From assembly GCA_963760435.1 (NCBI GenBank), contig CAVXDE010000035.1, forward strand, positions 62,001-126,000: 64,000 nt of DNA. The letters are read 5' to 3'. This document shows positions 19,643 through 29,271 of this stretch, one piece after another. A model generated the notes under the pieces. It was not told where the DNA came from and made no database searches. It saw nothing but the letters and a program-made list of their open reading frames with translations. The stretch comes from JAFAXD01 sp963760435 (GTDB lineage: Bacteria > Pseudomonadota > Alphaproteobacteria > Rhizobiales > Xanthobacteraceae). Position numbers and translations under genes: made by a program. Each line of letters opens with the position of its first letter. The first letter of the stretch is position 1.

Positions 19643-21246
19643 CGCTGGCGTCAGCTTCGCTTCCTGGAGCGCGCGCTGGCGTAAACCCTTGGTTCGTTGC
19701 CGCTGCCGTCATTGTGCCGACTTTTATGGAGGTGCTCGACACGACGATCGCCGTCGTCGCGCTCCGCTATATCGCCGGCGGCCTCTCGGCCACGGTCGAT
19801 GACGGCGAATGGGTTATCACCAGCTACCTCGCTGCCAACGCGATCATCCTGCCGATCACCGGTTGGCTGTCCGTTCGCTTCGGCCGGCGCAACTACTTCT
19901 TGTTCTCGATCCTTGTGTTCACGGTCGCCTCGGCGCTGTGTGGAATGGCCACGAGCCTGAATCAACTTATTTTGTTCCGTGTGATTCAGGGTCTCGCCGG
20001 CGGCGGTCTGCAGCCCTCCAGCCAGGGGGTGCTGCTGGATGCCTTCCCGCCGGAGAAGCAGGGCACCGCGATGACATTGTTTGGTCTGGCGGCCCTGGTC
20101 GCGCCCGTCGTCGGTCCGACCCTCGGCGGTTGGATCACGGACGATTACTCCTGGCGGTGGGTCTTCTACATCAATATTCCAATTGGCCTCGTGGCCTTCG
20201 CGGCTTGCCATGCCGTGGTCCGTGACCCGGACTATCTCACAACGCAGCGTACCGAACAGCGAAGGCAAGGGGCGCGCTTCGATTCCATCGGCCTGTCGCT
20301 GCTTGTGATTACCATGATTTGCTGGGAAGTGATGCTCAGCAAGGGCGAGCAGTGGGATTGGTTCGGCGATCCATTCGGCCGCGTCCAGACATTGGCTGCG
20401 CTGTTCGTCGGGGCGCTGGGCGGATTGATTGTCTGGGAGCTGCGTCATCGCAACCCCGTGGTTAATTTCCGGCCGTTGCAGGAACGCAATTTCATCGTTT
20501 GCTGCATCGTCATTTTCTTCGCTTATGCGGTGCTCTACGGCGCCAGCACATCGTTGCCCGGCCTGCTCCAGTCGCTGTTCGGTTACAATGCGCTGGATGC
20601 CGGGCTGGTGATGTCGCCGGCGGGTTTGTTTGCCGTGATGGCGATGCCCGTGGTGGCGATCCTGCTTCGCCGGCAGACTGATGCGCGGTGGGTCATCATT
20701 GCCGGTCTTTTGGTCATGGCGGCGGGCAATTATTGGATGTCACTGATGAATCTCGACATCAGCCCGGGGCAGGTGGTGTGGCCTCGGGTGGTCACGGTTG
20801 CCGGATTGGCGATCTGCTTTGCTCCCGCGAATGTCGCAGCCTATCTCTACACCCCTAATGCGCTGCGTGGCGCCGCCGTCGGGTTGCTCAGTCTTTTGCG
20901 CAACGAGGGCGGCAGCGTCGGGACGTCGCTAAGCCAGGCTCTGCATGAGCAGCGTGAGCAATTCCACAGCCTTCGGCTTGGCGAGTATCTCGATCCCTTT
21001 AATCCGGCCGTGCAGTCGTTCACCGACCAGGCGCGCGCGATGTTCCTGCAGCAGTTCGGCGATCCGGTAGCGGCGCAGCAACTCGCGTTGCAGGCGCTCG
21101 ACAACGTGCGCGAGCAACAGGCGTCGGCGCTGGCCTATTTCGACTGCTTTTGGGTGTTCGCCATGATCATGTTGGCGCTCGTGCCGCTTGTTCTGCTGAT
21201 GAAGCGGTCGGTCGCCGAGAAAGGCGCACGCATTGGCGGGGAATGA
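19639..21246 (+). CDS. DHA2-family multidrug efflux transporter (EmrB-like)
   Basis: A 535-residue major facilitator transporter with about 14 hydrophobic segments. It shows the DHA2 N-terminal motif with TFMEVLDTTIAVVALRYIAG, motif A (GWLSVRFGRRNYFL) and motif C (LVAPVVGPTLGGWITDDY). It probably exports drugs or toxic amphiphiles by proton antiport, acting with the adaptor encoded just upstream. An outer-membrane TolC-like partner is not in the window. No local regulator is adjacent. Confidence 0.93.
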   Translation: MTLASASLPGARAGVNPWFVAAAVIVPTFMEVLDTTIAVVALRYIAGGLSATVDDGEWVITSYLAANAIILPITGWLSVRFGRRNYFLFSILVFTVASALCGMATSLNQLILFRVIQGLAGGGLQPSSQGVLLDAFPPEKQGTAMTLFGLAALVAPVVGPTLGGWITDDYSWRWVFYINIPIGLVAFAACHAVVRDPDYLTTQRTEQRRQGARFDSIGLSLLVITMICWEVMLSKGEQWDWFGDPFGRVQTLAALFVGALGGLIVWELRHRNPVVNFRPLQERNFIVCCIVIFFAYAVLYGASTSLPGLLQSLFGYNALDAGLVMSPAGLFAVMAMPVVAILLRRQTDARWVIIAGLLVMAAGNYWMSLMNLDISPGQVVWPRVVTVAGLAICFAPANVAAYLYTPNALRGAAVGLLSLLRNEGGSVGTSLSQALHEQREQFHSLRLGEYLDPFNPAVQSFTDQARAMFLQQFGDPVAAQQLALQALDNVREQQASALAYFDCFWVFAMIMLALVPLVLLMKRSVAEKGARIGGE

Positions 21247-21423
21247 GGACGGCGACAACCCCGGAACCTCGGCAATCTCGATCTCGTCCCCATGGCGGCG
21301 CCGCTACCGCACCTGACATTAGCGCAGATCTCGTATATTCCGGCTTACAGGTTGCAAGCGATGACTGGTGTCGGCCTGCGCTTCGCATATTGAACATAAT
21401 CGCGATTGAGGAGGGTGGAGTCG

Positions 21424-22269
21424 ATGCCAGTTACGAATATTCGCGGCGTGAACATCAACTGGCAAGTGATTGGCGAGACCGGTCCTTGGATCATGCTGAC
21501 GACGGGCGGTAGGCGCGGTCATGATGAATTCATCCCGCTGGCCGAAAGGCTCGCTGCATTGGGGCACCGGGTCGTTTTACATGACCGTCGCAACACGGGC
21601 GCTTCCGACGTGCTGATCGAAGGCGCGGAGAGCGAGGAGGTCATTTGGACCGAGGATATGTATGCGCTCATGCAGCACCTGGGGGCATTGCCCGCCTTCA
21701 TCGGCGGCAGTTCATCAGGGGCGCGCACCTCGATCCTGTTTGCCCTCCGGCACCCCGAGGCGGTGCGAGGTCTGCTCCTGATGCGCATCACTGGCGGGGC
21801 GTTCGCCGCCGGACGGTTGCCCGACAATTATTATGGTCAGTTCATCCGAGTGGCTCAGGCGGGCGGAATGGATGCGGTTTGCGCAACCGAGCAATGGAGC
21901 GAGCGCATTTCTGCAAATCCACGCAATGGTGAATATTTGCGTAGCCTCTCGCCGGAGAAGTTCATCGCGGTCCTGACGCGCTGGAAGGAGGCGTTCGAAG
22001 CCGGGGCGCATCTCCCAGTAATGGGCGTGACCGACAAGGAGTTGGGGTCCATCAGGTTGCCGACGCTGGTGATTCCCGGCAACGACAAGACCCATTCCAA
22101 GGCAAGCGGATTGGTCGCGCACCGGCTGATTCCAGGTTCCCGGCTGCATCAGTTGCCGATTGAGGACCAGGACGTTCCGCTTATCCCATTTGGCGAGTGG
22201 TCGCCCTACGAGGACGAAATCGCGACCGTGGTCACGCGGTTCATCAAAGATGTAACAGCAGGCCGGTGA
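21424..22269 (+). CDS. Alpha/beta-fold hydrolase
   Basis: A 281-residue enzyme of the alpha/beta hydrolase superfamily. The oxyanion region is MLTTGGRRGHDEF, the nucleophile elbow GGSSSGART fits GxSxG, and the acid region is LVIPGNDKTH. The usual catalytic histidine near the C-terminus is not obvious, so activity is less certain. The start at 21424 is chosen for GGAGGGTGGAG upstream. Substrate unknown. It stands between the efflux pair and the TetR gene, convergent with the latter. Confidence 0.8.
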   Translation: MPVTNIRGVNINWQVIGETGPWIMLTTGGRRGHDEFIPLAERLAALGHRVVLHDRRNTGASDVLIEGAESEEVIWTEDMYALMQHLGALPAFIGGSSSGARTSILFALRHPEAVRGLLLMRITGGAFAAGRLPDNYYGQFIRVAQAGGMDAVCATEQWSERISANPRNGEYLRSLSPEKFIAVLTRWKEAFEAGAHLPVMGVTDKELGSIRLPTLVIPGNDKTHSKASGLVAHRLIPGSRLHQLPIEDQDVPLIPFGEWSPYEDEIATVVTRFIKDVTAGR

Positions 22270-22347
22270 GCACTCCCCGGGCGCAAGACCGATTTACGCG
22301 TGCCTGGCTCCGCTGTTCACCGGGCGGGTCGCCGATCTGTTCGGTCG

Positions 22348-23106
22348 TTATTTCTTTGTGCGTTTCGGCCGGGGCTGCTTGGAATTGGTTGCAGGTAGCT
22401 GTTTCGTCAGCCCCTGCAAACCGGCCGTGAGGAACGGAACTAGATAGCGCATTGCGGCTTCCGTGTCGGCGGCGTTGCATTTGTTGCGGGTCAGGCTGGC
22501 GAGCCAGCCACGACTCGGATTGATGAAATAAAGCGCCCCGAGCGTAAAGAAGAGTCCCCAGCCGATTGCTTCGTCCGAAGCCTTAGGCAGGGCACGCCGC
22601 ACCGCTGCGGTCAACTCCACCCACACCGGATCGAACTCCTTGCGCAGCACCGCCTGAATCGATTTATCGGGTTCGGCCGCCGCGCGCGTCATGAATTGCA
22701 ACAGCACGATGCTGCCCGCATCAAACCCCTTCGCGGCCTCGAGATGCGGCGCGACAAAAGCCTTGAGGACGTTCGCTAGTTCAACGTCGTGATCGCGCCC
22801 GTTGCCAGGCGCGCCGCGCAGGCCAGCGAGCCGGGCCGCGTTGATCGGTTGCACCCGCCGATTGAAGATCGCCTCAAACAGCGCTTCCTTCGACGCGAAG
22901 TGAAAGTGGATCGCAGCGACATTGACGCCGGCCTCTGCAGTGATGCTGCGCATGGAGACGGCCGTGTAGCCGTGCTCGGCGAACAGCCGTTCGGCGGCAT
23001 CGAGGATCTTGTTGCGGGTGGCATCGCCGTTGGCGCGCGTCGGCCGCTTCTTGGGCCGCCGAATATCGGCAAGTCGGCGAGCGGCCGCGGGAGTCCTTGC
23101 GTCCAT
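22348..23106 (-). CDS. TetR-family transcriptional regulator
   Basis: A 252-residue regulator. A basic N-terminal extension (RRPKKRPTRANGD) is followed by the TetR helix-turn-helix (ILDAAERLFAEHGYTAVSMR, then GVNVAAIHFHFASKEALFEA). The C-terminal half is the ligand-binding helical domain. It diverges from the catabolic cluster that starts at 23284, so it most likely represses that cluster and its own gene until an acyl-CoA or aromatic ligand binds. The ligand is unknown. The start at 23106 drops a short unlikely N-terminus. Confidence 0.88.
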   Translation of the reverse strand: MDARTPAAARRLADIRRPKKRPTRANGDATRNKILDAAERLFAEHGYTAVSMRSITAEAGVNVAAIHFHFASKEALFEAIFNRRVQPINAARLAGLRGAPGNGRDHDVELANVLKAFVAPHLEAAKGFDAGSIVLLQFMTRAAAEPDKSIQAVLRKEFDPVWVELTAAVRRALPKASDEAIGWGLFFTLGALYFINPSRGWLASLTRNKCNAADTEAAMRYLVPFLTAGLQGLTKQLPATNSKQPRPKRTKK

Positions 23107-23144
23107 GGTGTGTCCTTGTTGCGCGTCGGCTGCGCGCCGCCACG

Positions 23145-23224
23145 CCAAACATCCGGCCCCTAATTAAACGCATGTTTGGGTATTGCGCCAGCCTTTGCGC
23201 TTAGTGTAGCATTCGTTTTACTAA
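23145..23224. promoter_or_regulatory. Candidate operators between the TetR gene and the catabolic cluster
   Basis: Two inverted repeats lie in the divergent intergenic region. CCAAACAT (23145-23152) pairs with ATGTTTGG (23172-23179). TTAGT (23201-23205) pairs with ACTAA (23220-23224) in a 24-bp imperfect palindrome. Either could bind the TetR protein. Inferred from symmetry and position only. Confidence 0.4.
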
Positions 23225-23283
23225 GCCGCGGACGACCGACACTGCATCGCTCGGCGCCGCCAGGGAGGAAAAAGAGCGCAAGC

Positions 23284-24339
23284 ATGCGGCTCGTCACCTT
23301 CAATCAATCAGACCGTGGCCCGCGCGTCGGAGCGCTGGTCGATGGCGACCGGTCGGTCGTTGACCTTCGGCTTGCCGCGGAGCGCAGTGGCCGTCCCGCA
23401 CAGAATTTCCGCACCATGCTCGCTCTCATCGACGGCGGCGAGCGCGCGCTCGATGACGCGCGAGCGTTGCTCGATGTCGATGATGCCGTCGTGCCGCGTA
23501 CCGAGGTTGAGCTGCTGGCGCCGGTGCCCGTGCCGCGGCAGATGCGCGATTTCCTGTGCTTCGAGCAGCACCTGCGCAACGCGCGTGAGATGCGGTTCCG
23601 CAAGATGGCGGCCAGAGAGGCCGACCCTGCGGCCGCCTTTGCCGACTACGTTCGACGCGGCGTCGTGCTGCCGCCGGATGTCTGGTACGCGCAACCGATC
23701 TACTACAAGTGCAACCGCTTCAGCGTCATCGGCACCGATGCCGATATCCGCTGGCCGGGTTACGCCAACGTGCTCGACTATGAGCTCGAGTTCGGTGTGT
23801 TCCTCGGCAAGGGCGGCGTCAATATCTCGGCCGCAAAAGCGCGCGATTGCATCTTTGGCTACACGATCTTCAACGACATCAGTGCGCGCGATGCGCAGTC
23901 GCGCGAAATGGAAGGCCAGCTCGGTCCGGCCAAGGGCAAGGATTTCGATACCGGCAACGTGATGGGGCCGTGTCTCGTGACCGCTGACGAGATCCCGGAT
24001 CCCCACGCCCTCACGATGACGGCGCGCATCAACGGCGAGGAATGGACGCGCGGGAACTCCGCGACCATGCATTGGACCTTCGAACAGATCATCGAGTTCG
24101 TCTCGCGCGACGAAACGCTCTACCCGGGCGAATTTCTGGGGTCGGGCACCGTCGGCGGCGGTTGCGGCCTTGAGCTCGACCGCTGGCTCGCACCTGGCGA
24201 CCTGATCGAGCTTGAGGTCGAGCGCATCGGTACGCTGCGCAACCGCATCGTCAAGCCGACAGTGCCGGCGCAACGGAAGGCCGACGCGTTGGTCGCGGAC
24301 TCCGATCAATCAAACAAACAGGATCAAGCCGACGCATGA
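23284..24339 (+). CDS. Fumarylacetoacetate hydrolase-family protein
   Basis: A 351-residue enzyme of the FAH superfamily, which hydrolyses C-C bonds of 1,3-dioxo acids or hydrates/decarboxylates related acids. The metal site shows as YELEFGVFLGK (E-x-E) and NDISARDAQ, followed by KGKDFDTGNVMGPCLV and GTVGGGCGLEL. Many relatives act at the end of aromatic ring degradation. The start at 23284 gives MRLVTFNQSD, a typical FAH N-terminus. It heads the cluster regulated by the divergent TetR gene and overlaps the next gene by four bases. Confidence 0.9.
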   Translation: MRLVTFNQSDRGPRVGALVDGDRSVVDLRLAAERSGRPAQNFRTMLALIDGGERALDDARALLDVDDAVVPRTEVELLAPVPVPRQMRDFLCFEQHLRNAREMRFRKMAAREADPAAAFADYVRRGVVLPPDVWYAQPIYYKCNRFSVIGTDADIRWPGYANVLDYELEFGVFLGKGGVNISAAKARDCIFGYTIFNDISARDAQSREMEGQLGPAKGKDFDTGNVMGPCLVTADEIPDPHALTMTARINGEEWTRGNSATMHWTFEQIIEFVSRDETLYPGEFLGSGTVGGGCGLELDRWLAPGDLIELEVERIGTLRNRIVKPTVPAQRKADALVADSDQSNKQDQADA

Positions 24340-25394
24340 GTTCTTTGGAAGCCGCACGCAACGTCCACCTCGTCGGTACCGTGCCGATGGCGGACACCGG
24401 TGAAGTATTCGCCAAGGTCGCCGCCAGGCTCGCGCCATTTCTCAAGCGGGTGCCCGACGGCGAAACCGGCGTGCGGCACTATTGGATCACCAGTCAGGCC
24501 CGTGTCCTGCACTACCATCCGCTGTTCGAGCCGGCCGACCACAACTGGTCGCCCGAAACCGGCGCGCCGCCACCGGCAGGCGCGCCGAAATACCGGCTCA
24601 AGCCGGGCGTCGATGCCGGGGCGGTCGAGTTGCCGTCGTTCGGCTATGGGGCGTTCGCGCGCGCCTCCTATCAGGAATTCCGCAAAGCCAAGGCGGCGGG
24701 CATGATCGCCGCGGACACCCGATTTCAGGTCTGCCTGCCGACCCCGCTCGCCTTCATGCTTGGCATCGTCGCGCCCGAATGCCGCGAGGCGATCGGGCCC
24801 GCGATGGAGCGTCGCGTCGCCGGTGAGCTTGCGGACGTCTGCGCCGCGGTTCCGGTTGAGGAACTCGCGATCCAATGGGACGTATGCCTCGAGATCTACG
24901 TGTGGGAGGGAATCCGCGACACCTATTTCGCGGATCCGAAGGCCGGGTGCATCGAGCGCCTGATTGCTCTGGGCGACCTCGTGCCCCGCTCGGTCGAGCT
25001 CGGCTATCATTTCTGTTACGGCGACTTCAAGCACGCGCACGCGGTCGAGCCAAAGGACATGCAGAACATGGTGACGATGGCGAACGCCATCGCCGCGGGG
25101 CTGCGCCGTCCCGTCAGCTGGTGGCACATGCCGGTGCCGCGCGATCGCGATGATGCCGCGTATTTTGCTCCGGCCAGGGGCTTGAAAGATTCGCCCGGCA
25201 CCGAGCTCTATCTCGGCTTGGTGCACCACACCGACGCCGAGCCCGGGACGCTCCGCCGCATGACGGCAGCCGACCGCTGCCTCGATCGCCCCTACGGGAT
25301 CTCGACCGAGTGCGGTTGGGGCCGGCGCGACAAAGCAACAATACCAAGGCTGGTCGATATCCACGTGCAGTGCGCGCGCGGCATCGCCGCCTGA
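24336..25394 (+). CDS. MetE-like zinc-binding TIM-barrel protein
   Basis: A 352-residue protein resembling the C-terminal barrel of cobalamin-independent methionine synthase. The zinc-ligand pattern is kept: GYHFCYGDFKH (H-x-C, cf. HMCYSDF in MetE) and STECGWGRRD with the late cysteine. It is far shorter than MetE (about 750) and has no folate-type N-terminal barrel, so it is not expected to make methionine. Placed between the FAH gene and an importer, it may move a methyl group (for example demethylate a methoxylated or S-methylated substrate). That role is inference. Confidence 0.7.
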   Translation: MSSLEAARNVHLVGTVPMADTGEVFAKVAARLAPFLKRVPDGETGVRHYWITSQARVLHYHPLFEPADHNWSPETGAPPPAGAPKYRLKPGVDAGAVELPSFGYGAFARASYQEFRKAKAAGMIAADTRFQVCLPTPLAFMLGIVAPECREAIGPAMERRVAGELADVCAAVPVEELAIQWDVCLEIYVWEGIRDTYFADPKAGCIERLIALGDLVPRSVELGYHFCYGDFKHAHAVEPKDMQNMVTMANAIAAGLRRPVSWWHMPVPRDRDDAAYFAPARGLKDSPGTELYLGLVHHTDAEPGTLRRMTAADRCLDRPYGISTECGWGRRDKATIPRLVDIHVQCARGIAA

Positions 25395-25424
25395 CGGCCG
25401 CAAGCTTCGCTGAGGGAGGACACA

Positions 25425-26588
25425 ATGACCAGAATAACACGGCGTGACGCAACTCGGCTCTTGGGCGGCGCCTTGAGCCTGCCGGCAGTTGGCGCACCGT
25501 TGGTGCGGCGCGCCTTCGCAGAGCCTCAGGACTTCAAGATCGGCGTCATCGCGAGCATGACCGGTCCGGCGGCGCCGTTCTTCAAGGAATATGTCGAGGG
25601 TTTTCAGGCTTACGCCAAAAGCTGGAATACCCGCGGCGGCGTGAATGGCCGGCCCGTCGTTCTCAATATCAACGACGACGAAAGCGCGCCTGCGCCGGCC
25701 GCCAACGCCTATCGTCGCGTCGCCGCCGATCCCGACACGACGCTTGCGTGGGTCGCGGGCCCGGGTGCCGGCGGCCTTGCCATCAAGGCGATGGCGAGCG
25801 AACTCAAGCTGCCTGTCGTCAGTGGCGGGGCAGTCGACGCGCTCGGCGTTCCGGCCGATCCGTACTTCTTCAAAATAGCGCCCGCCAACCGCGATTTCAT
25901 GAAGGTCTACCTGACCTGGTGCAAGGAGCGCGGCTACAAGAAGCTGGCCTTCGTTCTCGGCAACGACGCCTATGGCCAGGGCGAAGCGCAGGCCGCGAAA
26001 GAGATCACCGCCAGCCTCGGGCTCGACATTGCGGCCCTCGAGACCTTCTCGGCGACCGACAGCAACTTCAGCTCCCAGCTGGTGCGCGTGCGCTCGGCTG
26101 CGCCCGACATCGTCTACTCGGCCGGTACCGGAGCGCCCGGCATCCTGATCTACAAACAGTACCGCCAGCTCGGGCTCAAATATCCGCTCTGCTTCATGCT
26201 GGCGGCGTTGACCAGCGCGTTCTTCCAGGCGATCGGCGGCGCGTCGGAGGCCGACGGCGTCATGACGCCGGGTCTCCTTGGCATGCTGGGCAAACAGGCG
26301 CCGGGAGAGTCCGGCAAACTTTACGATCGGCTTGTTGAAGCGCTCGGGCGACCGGCCAGCCTGGCCAATTCGCTCGGTTGGGATATCGGCATCGTGACGG
26401 AGGCGGCAATCAAGAAGTCTGATGCTTCCCGCGAGAGTATTCGCGCCGCCCTCGATCAGGTGAAGGACCTGCCCGGCATCAACGGGCCGATCACCTTCAC
26501 GCCGCAGAATCACATCGGCCAGGACACGCGCGGCCTTGCCATGCTGAAGCTCGCGAGCGGCAAGTTCGTACCGGTCGACCAAGCCTGA
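25425..26588 (+). CDS. ABC importer binding protein, HAAT type
   Basis: A 387-residue periplasmic binding protein with a Tat-like signal (RRDATRLLGGALSLPAVG). The Peripla_BP_6 fold follows: FKIGVIASMTGPAAPFFKEY, then LAFVLGNDAYGQGEAQAAKE, then YSAGTGAPGILIYKQYRQLG. GGGAGGA precedes the ATG. The permease gene begins on the last base of its stop codon. It captures the substrate of the catabolic cluster; the ligand is unknown. Confidence 0.92.
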   Translation: MTRITRRDATRLLGGALSLPAVGAPLVRRAFAEPQDFKIGVIASMTGPAAPFFKEYVEGFQAYAKSWNTRGGVNGRPVVLNINDDESAPAPAANAYRRVAADPDTTLAWVAGPGAGGLAIKAMASELKLPVVSGGAVDALGVPADPYFFKIAPANRDFMKVYLTWCKERGYKKLAFVLGNDAYGQGEAQAAKEITASLGLDIAALETFSATDSNFSSQLVRVRSAAPDIVYSAGTGAPGILIYKQYRQLGLKYPLCFMLAALTSAFFQAIGGASEADGVMTPGLLGMLGKQAPGESGKLYDRLVEALGRPASLANSLGWDIGIVTEAAIKKSDASRESIRAALDQVKDLPGINGPITFTPQNHIGQDTRGLAMLKLASGKFVPVDQA

Positions 26589-27481
26589 TGCTCGACAGCG
26601 CGGCCCTTGCGCAGTTCCTGCTGACCGGTCTCACCACCGGCTGTGCCTATGCGTTGGTCGCGCTGGCGATCGTGCTCATGTTCAACGTGTCCGGCGTGGT
26701 GAATCTCGCGCAAGGCGAATATGGCGCGCTCGGCGGACTGCTGCTCGCCTCCATGTCGGCGATGCACCTGCCGCTCCCGCTAAGCCTGGCGCTGGTCATC
26801 GTCGCCGGGCTGTTGCTGGGCACGGCCCAGGAGCGGCTGACGATACGCCCAATCCGTTCGGCGCCGCAGTTCGTCCAGATTACGGTGACGCTCGGCGTCG
26901 CTGTCGCGATCCGCGGCGCGGCGTTCCTGATCTGGGGCAAGGATCCGCTCAACGTCCCCGGCTTCAGCGGTGATGACGTGTTCTTCCTCTGGGGCGCACT
27001 CCTGCCGGTGCAGACGATCTGGATCTGGGGCGGCACGGCTATCCTGTTGGCGCTGGTATTTGTTGTTCTTGCCTTCACCCGGATCGGCCGCGCAATCCGG
27101 GCATGCTCGCTCAACAGCCGGGCTGCGCGGCTCATGGGCATCAATCCCCAGCGCATGACCGTGCTGGTGTTCGCCGCCGGCGGCGCCATGAGCACGCTTG
27201 GCGGCGCATTGATTGCGCCGCTCACGCTGGCGTCGTGGGATTCCGGGCTGACGATCGGGCTGAAAGGCCTGATCGCGGCGATTTTCGGCAGCTTCCGTTC
27301 GCCGGGCCTCGCGGTTACCGCCGGTCTTGCGATCGGCATGTTGGAATCCTGCATCGCGGGGTTGGGATCGTCCGAGGCGAAGGACGTGGTCCTCTATCTG
27401 ATCCTGCTGGCCGCGTTGCTGGTCATGGGCGGGGTGTTCGCGCGGGGCCGCGATCGCCTGCACGTCGGCACGTCGATCTGA
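26588..27481 (+). CDS. livH: HAAT-type ABC permease (LivH)
   Basis: A 297-residue inner-membrane permease. Its N-terminus (GLTTGCAYALVALAIVLMFN, then VVNLAQGEYGALGG) fits LivH, and the C-terminal region shows GLIAAIFGSFRSPGLAVTAG. It shares one base with the binding-protein gene and is followed 10 bp later by the LivM-LivG fusion gene. Confidence 0.92.
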   Translation: MLDSAALAQFLLTGLTTGCAYALVALAIVLMFNVSGVVNLAQGEYGALGGLLLASMSAMHLPLPLSLALVIVAGLLLGTAQERLTIRPIRSAPQFVQITVTLGVAVAIRGAAFLIWGKDPLNVPGFSGDDVFFLWGALLPVQTIWIWGGTAILLALVFVVLAFTRIGRAIRACSLNSRAARLMGINPQRMTVLVFAAGGAMSTLGGALIAPLTLASWDSGLTIGLKGLIAAIFGSFRSPGLAVTAGLAIGMLESCIAGLGSSEAKDVVLYLILLAALLVMGGVFARGRDRLHVGTSI

Positions 27482-27491
27482 GCCGGCCATC

Positions 27492-29271
27492 ATGAATGCC
27501 GCACGCCATCTGCCCGCCGCCCTGCTGATCCTCGCGGTGCTTATCTATCCGGCTCTCTTCCATAGCGGCTTTGCGCTGGGCGCTGCCATCATGGTCGCCG
27601 GGCTTGCGATCGGCGCGGTGGGGCTGGTGCTGCTGCTCGGGCTCGCGCACCAGCTCGCCATCGGGCAGGCGGCCTTCTACATGATCGGCGGCTACGGCAG
27701 CGCGATCCTGACCACGCGCTACGGCTGGGACGGCGCATCCGCCATGGTGGCGAGCGCGCTCTGTGCGTCGGCCGTGGCCTATGTGATCGGCGGCCCGATT
27801 CTGCGGCTGCGCGGTTTTGTGCTGGCCATTGCGTCGCTCGCGCTGCAACTGTTGTTCATCGCGTTGGCGATCCTGCTGGTCGGCATTACCGGCGGCGTCG
27901 TCGGGAATCCCGACCGTGCCGCATTTCTCGCTCGGGCCGTGGGTCGTCGCGAGCGATCTCAGCTATTACTTCATCGCTTGGTTCCTGGTGGTGGCGGCGC
28001 TGGCGATCGGCATCAACATTGACCATTCGCGCATCGGCCGGGCGCTGCGCGCGCTCGCCGCCGACGAAGCGGGCGCCGCCGCTTCGGGCATCAACACGAC
28101 ATCCTACAAGGTTCTGATCTTCGTGATCAGCGCCGCCATGGCCAGCATCGGCGGCAGCCTGATCGTGCATTTTCTGCGGGTGGTCGACCCGACTGTGTTC
28201 GGGTTGCAGTTCAGTCTCGACATCATCACCGCTGTCATCATCGGCGGCATGCAGTCCGTCTGGGGCGGCGTCCTAGGTGCCGTTGTCATCGTTGCGCTGC
28301 GCGAGGCATTGCGGCTGCTCGAGCAACCGGCCTGGGAAGTCATCATCATGGGTGTCCTCACCGTCGTGGTGCTGATCGGCTTTCGCGCCGGCGTCGTCGG
28401 CGCAATCGAGGCGCTGTTCGGCGTATGGTCGCGCGAGAGGCGGAGTGCCCACGAAGACCATGCACTCGATCCGGCACCGGCGGCTTTTCGCGCGCCGACC
28501 GAACGGCTTGGAGCGTTGCTACAAGTTGAAGGTGCAAGCCGGTCTTTTGGTGCGCTGCGCGCCGTCGAGAGCGTAAATTTTACTGTCACCAGGGGTGAGA
28601 TCGTTGCCCTGATCGGTCCCAACGGGGCCGGCAAGACGACGCTTCTCGACATGATTTCCGGTCACCGTGCATTCGATAGGGGCCGTACGATCTTTGCCGG
28701 CATCGATATCACCCGGACAATGCCGGATGTGATCGCCCGCGCCGGGATTGCGCGCACGTTTCAGGCAATCCGCTCGTTCGACAATATGTCGGTGCTCGAG
28801 AACGTGATGTGCGGCTGTCATATCTTCAGCCATGCCGGCTTCGCATCGGTGTCGCTCGGCCTTCCAGGCGCGGCCGAGGACGAGCGGCGGCTGCGCGCGG
28901 TCGCCATGCGCGAGCTCGACTTTGTCGGATTGCGCGACGTGGCAGAACGGCGGCCCGACCAGATCTCGTTCGGCCACCAGCGCATGATGGAGCTCGCCCG
29001 CGCCATGGCGCTCGAACCCGAGTTGTTGCTGCTCGACGAGCCCGCGTCCGGTCTCAACGATTCCGAGACCGAAGCACTCGCCGAGCTTCTGCTGCGGATC
29101 AGAGCCCGCGGTGTCACCATCCTGCTGGTCGAGCACGATATTCGTCTCGTCATGGGGCTCGCCGACAAGGTCGTCGTGTTGGATCACGGGGAAAAGATCG
29201 CCGAAGGGACAGCGGACAGCGTGCGACAGGATCCGCAGGTCCTCTCCGCCTATCTGGGGATGGCCGCGTGA
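27492..29271 (+). pseudogene. LivM-LivG permease/ATPase fusion with one frameshift
   Basis: The first frame (from 27492) encodes the N-terminal half of a LivM permease up to LLVGITGGVVG near 27903. The second frame continues it with IPTVPHFSLGPWVVASDLSY and the rest of the permease. After a 40-residue linker comes a complete LivG ATPase with Walker A GPNGAGKTT and signature FGHQRMMELARAM. Dropping one G in the GGGAA at 27903-27907 joins the two frames exactly where homologues continue. Permease-ATPase fusions of this type are known. Either the gene carries a disabling one-base insertion or the base is a sequencing error; the intact operon around it makes error quite possible. It overlaps the next gene by four bases (GTGA). 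Confidence 0.8.

Noticed and set aside
19651..20448. A 265-codon frame antisense to the EmrB-like gene
   Set aside because: The product is rich in Arg, Gln and His with no domain, while the sense strand encodes a clear transporter.
27817..28022. Programmed frameshifting in the permease-ATPase fusion
   Set aside because: No slippery heptamer or strong downstream structure is visible at the junction; a mutation or read error is simpler.
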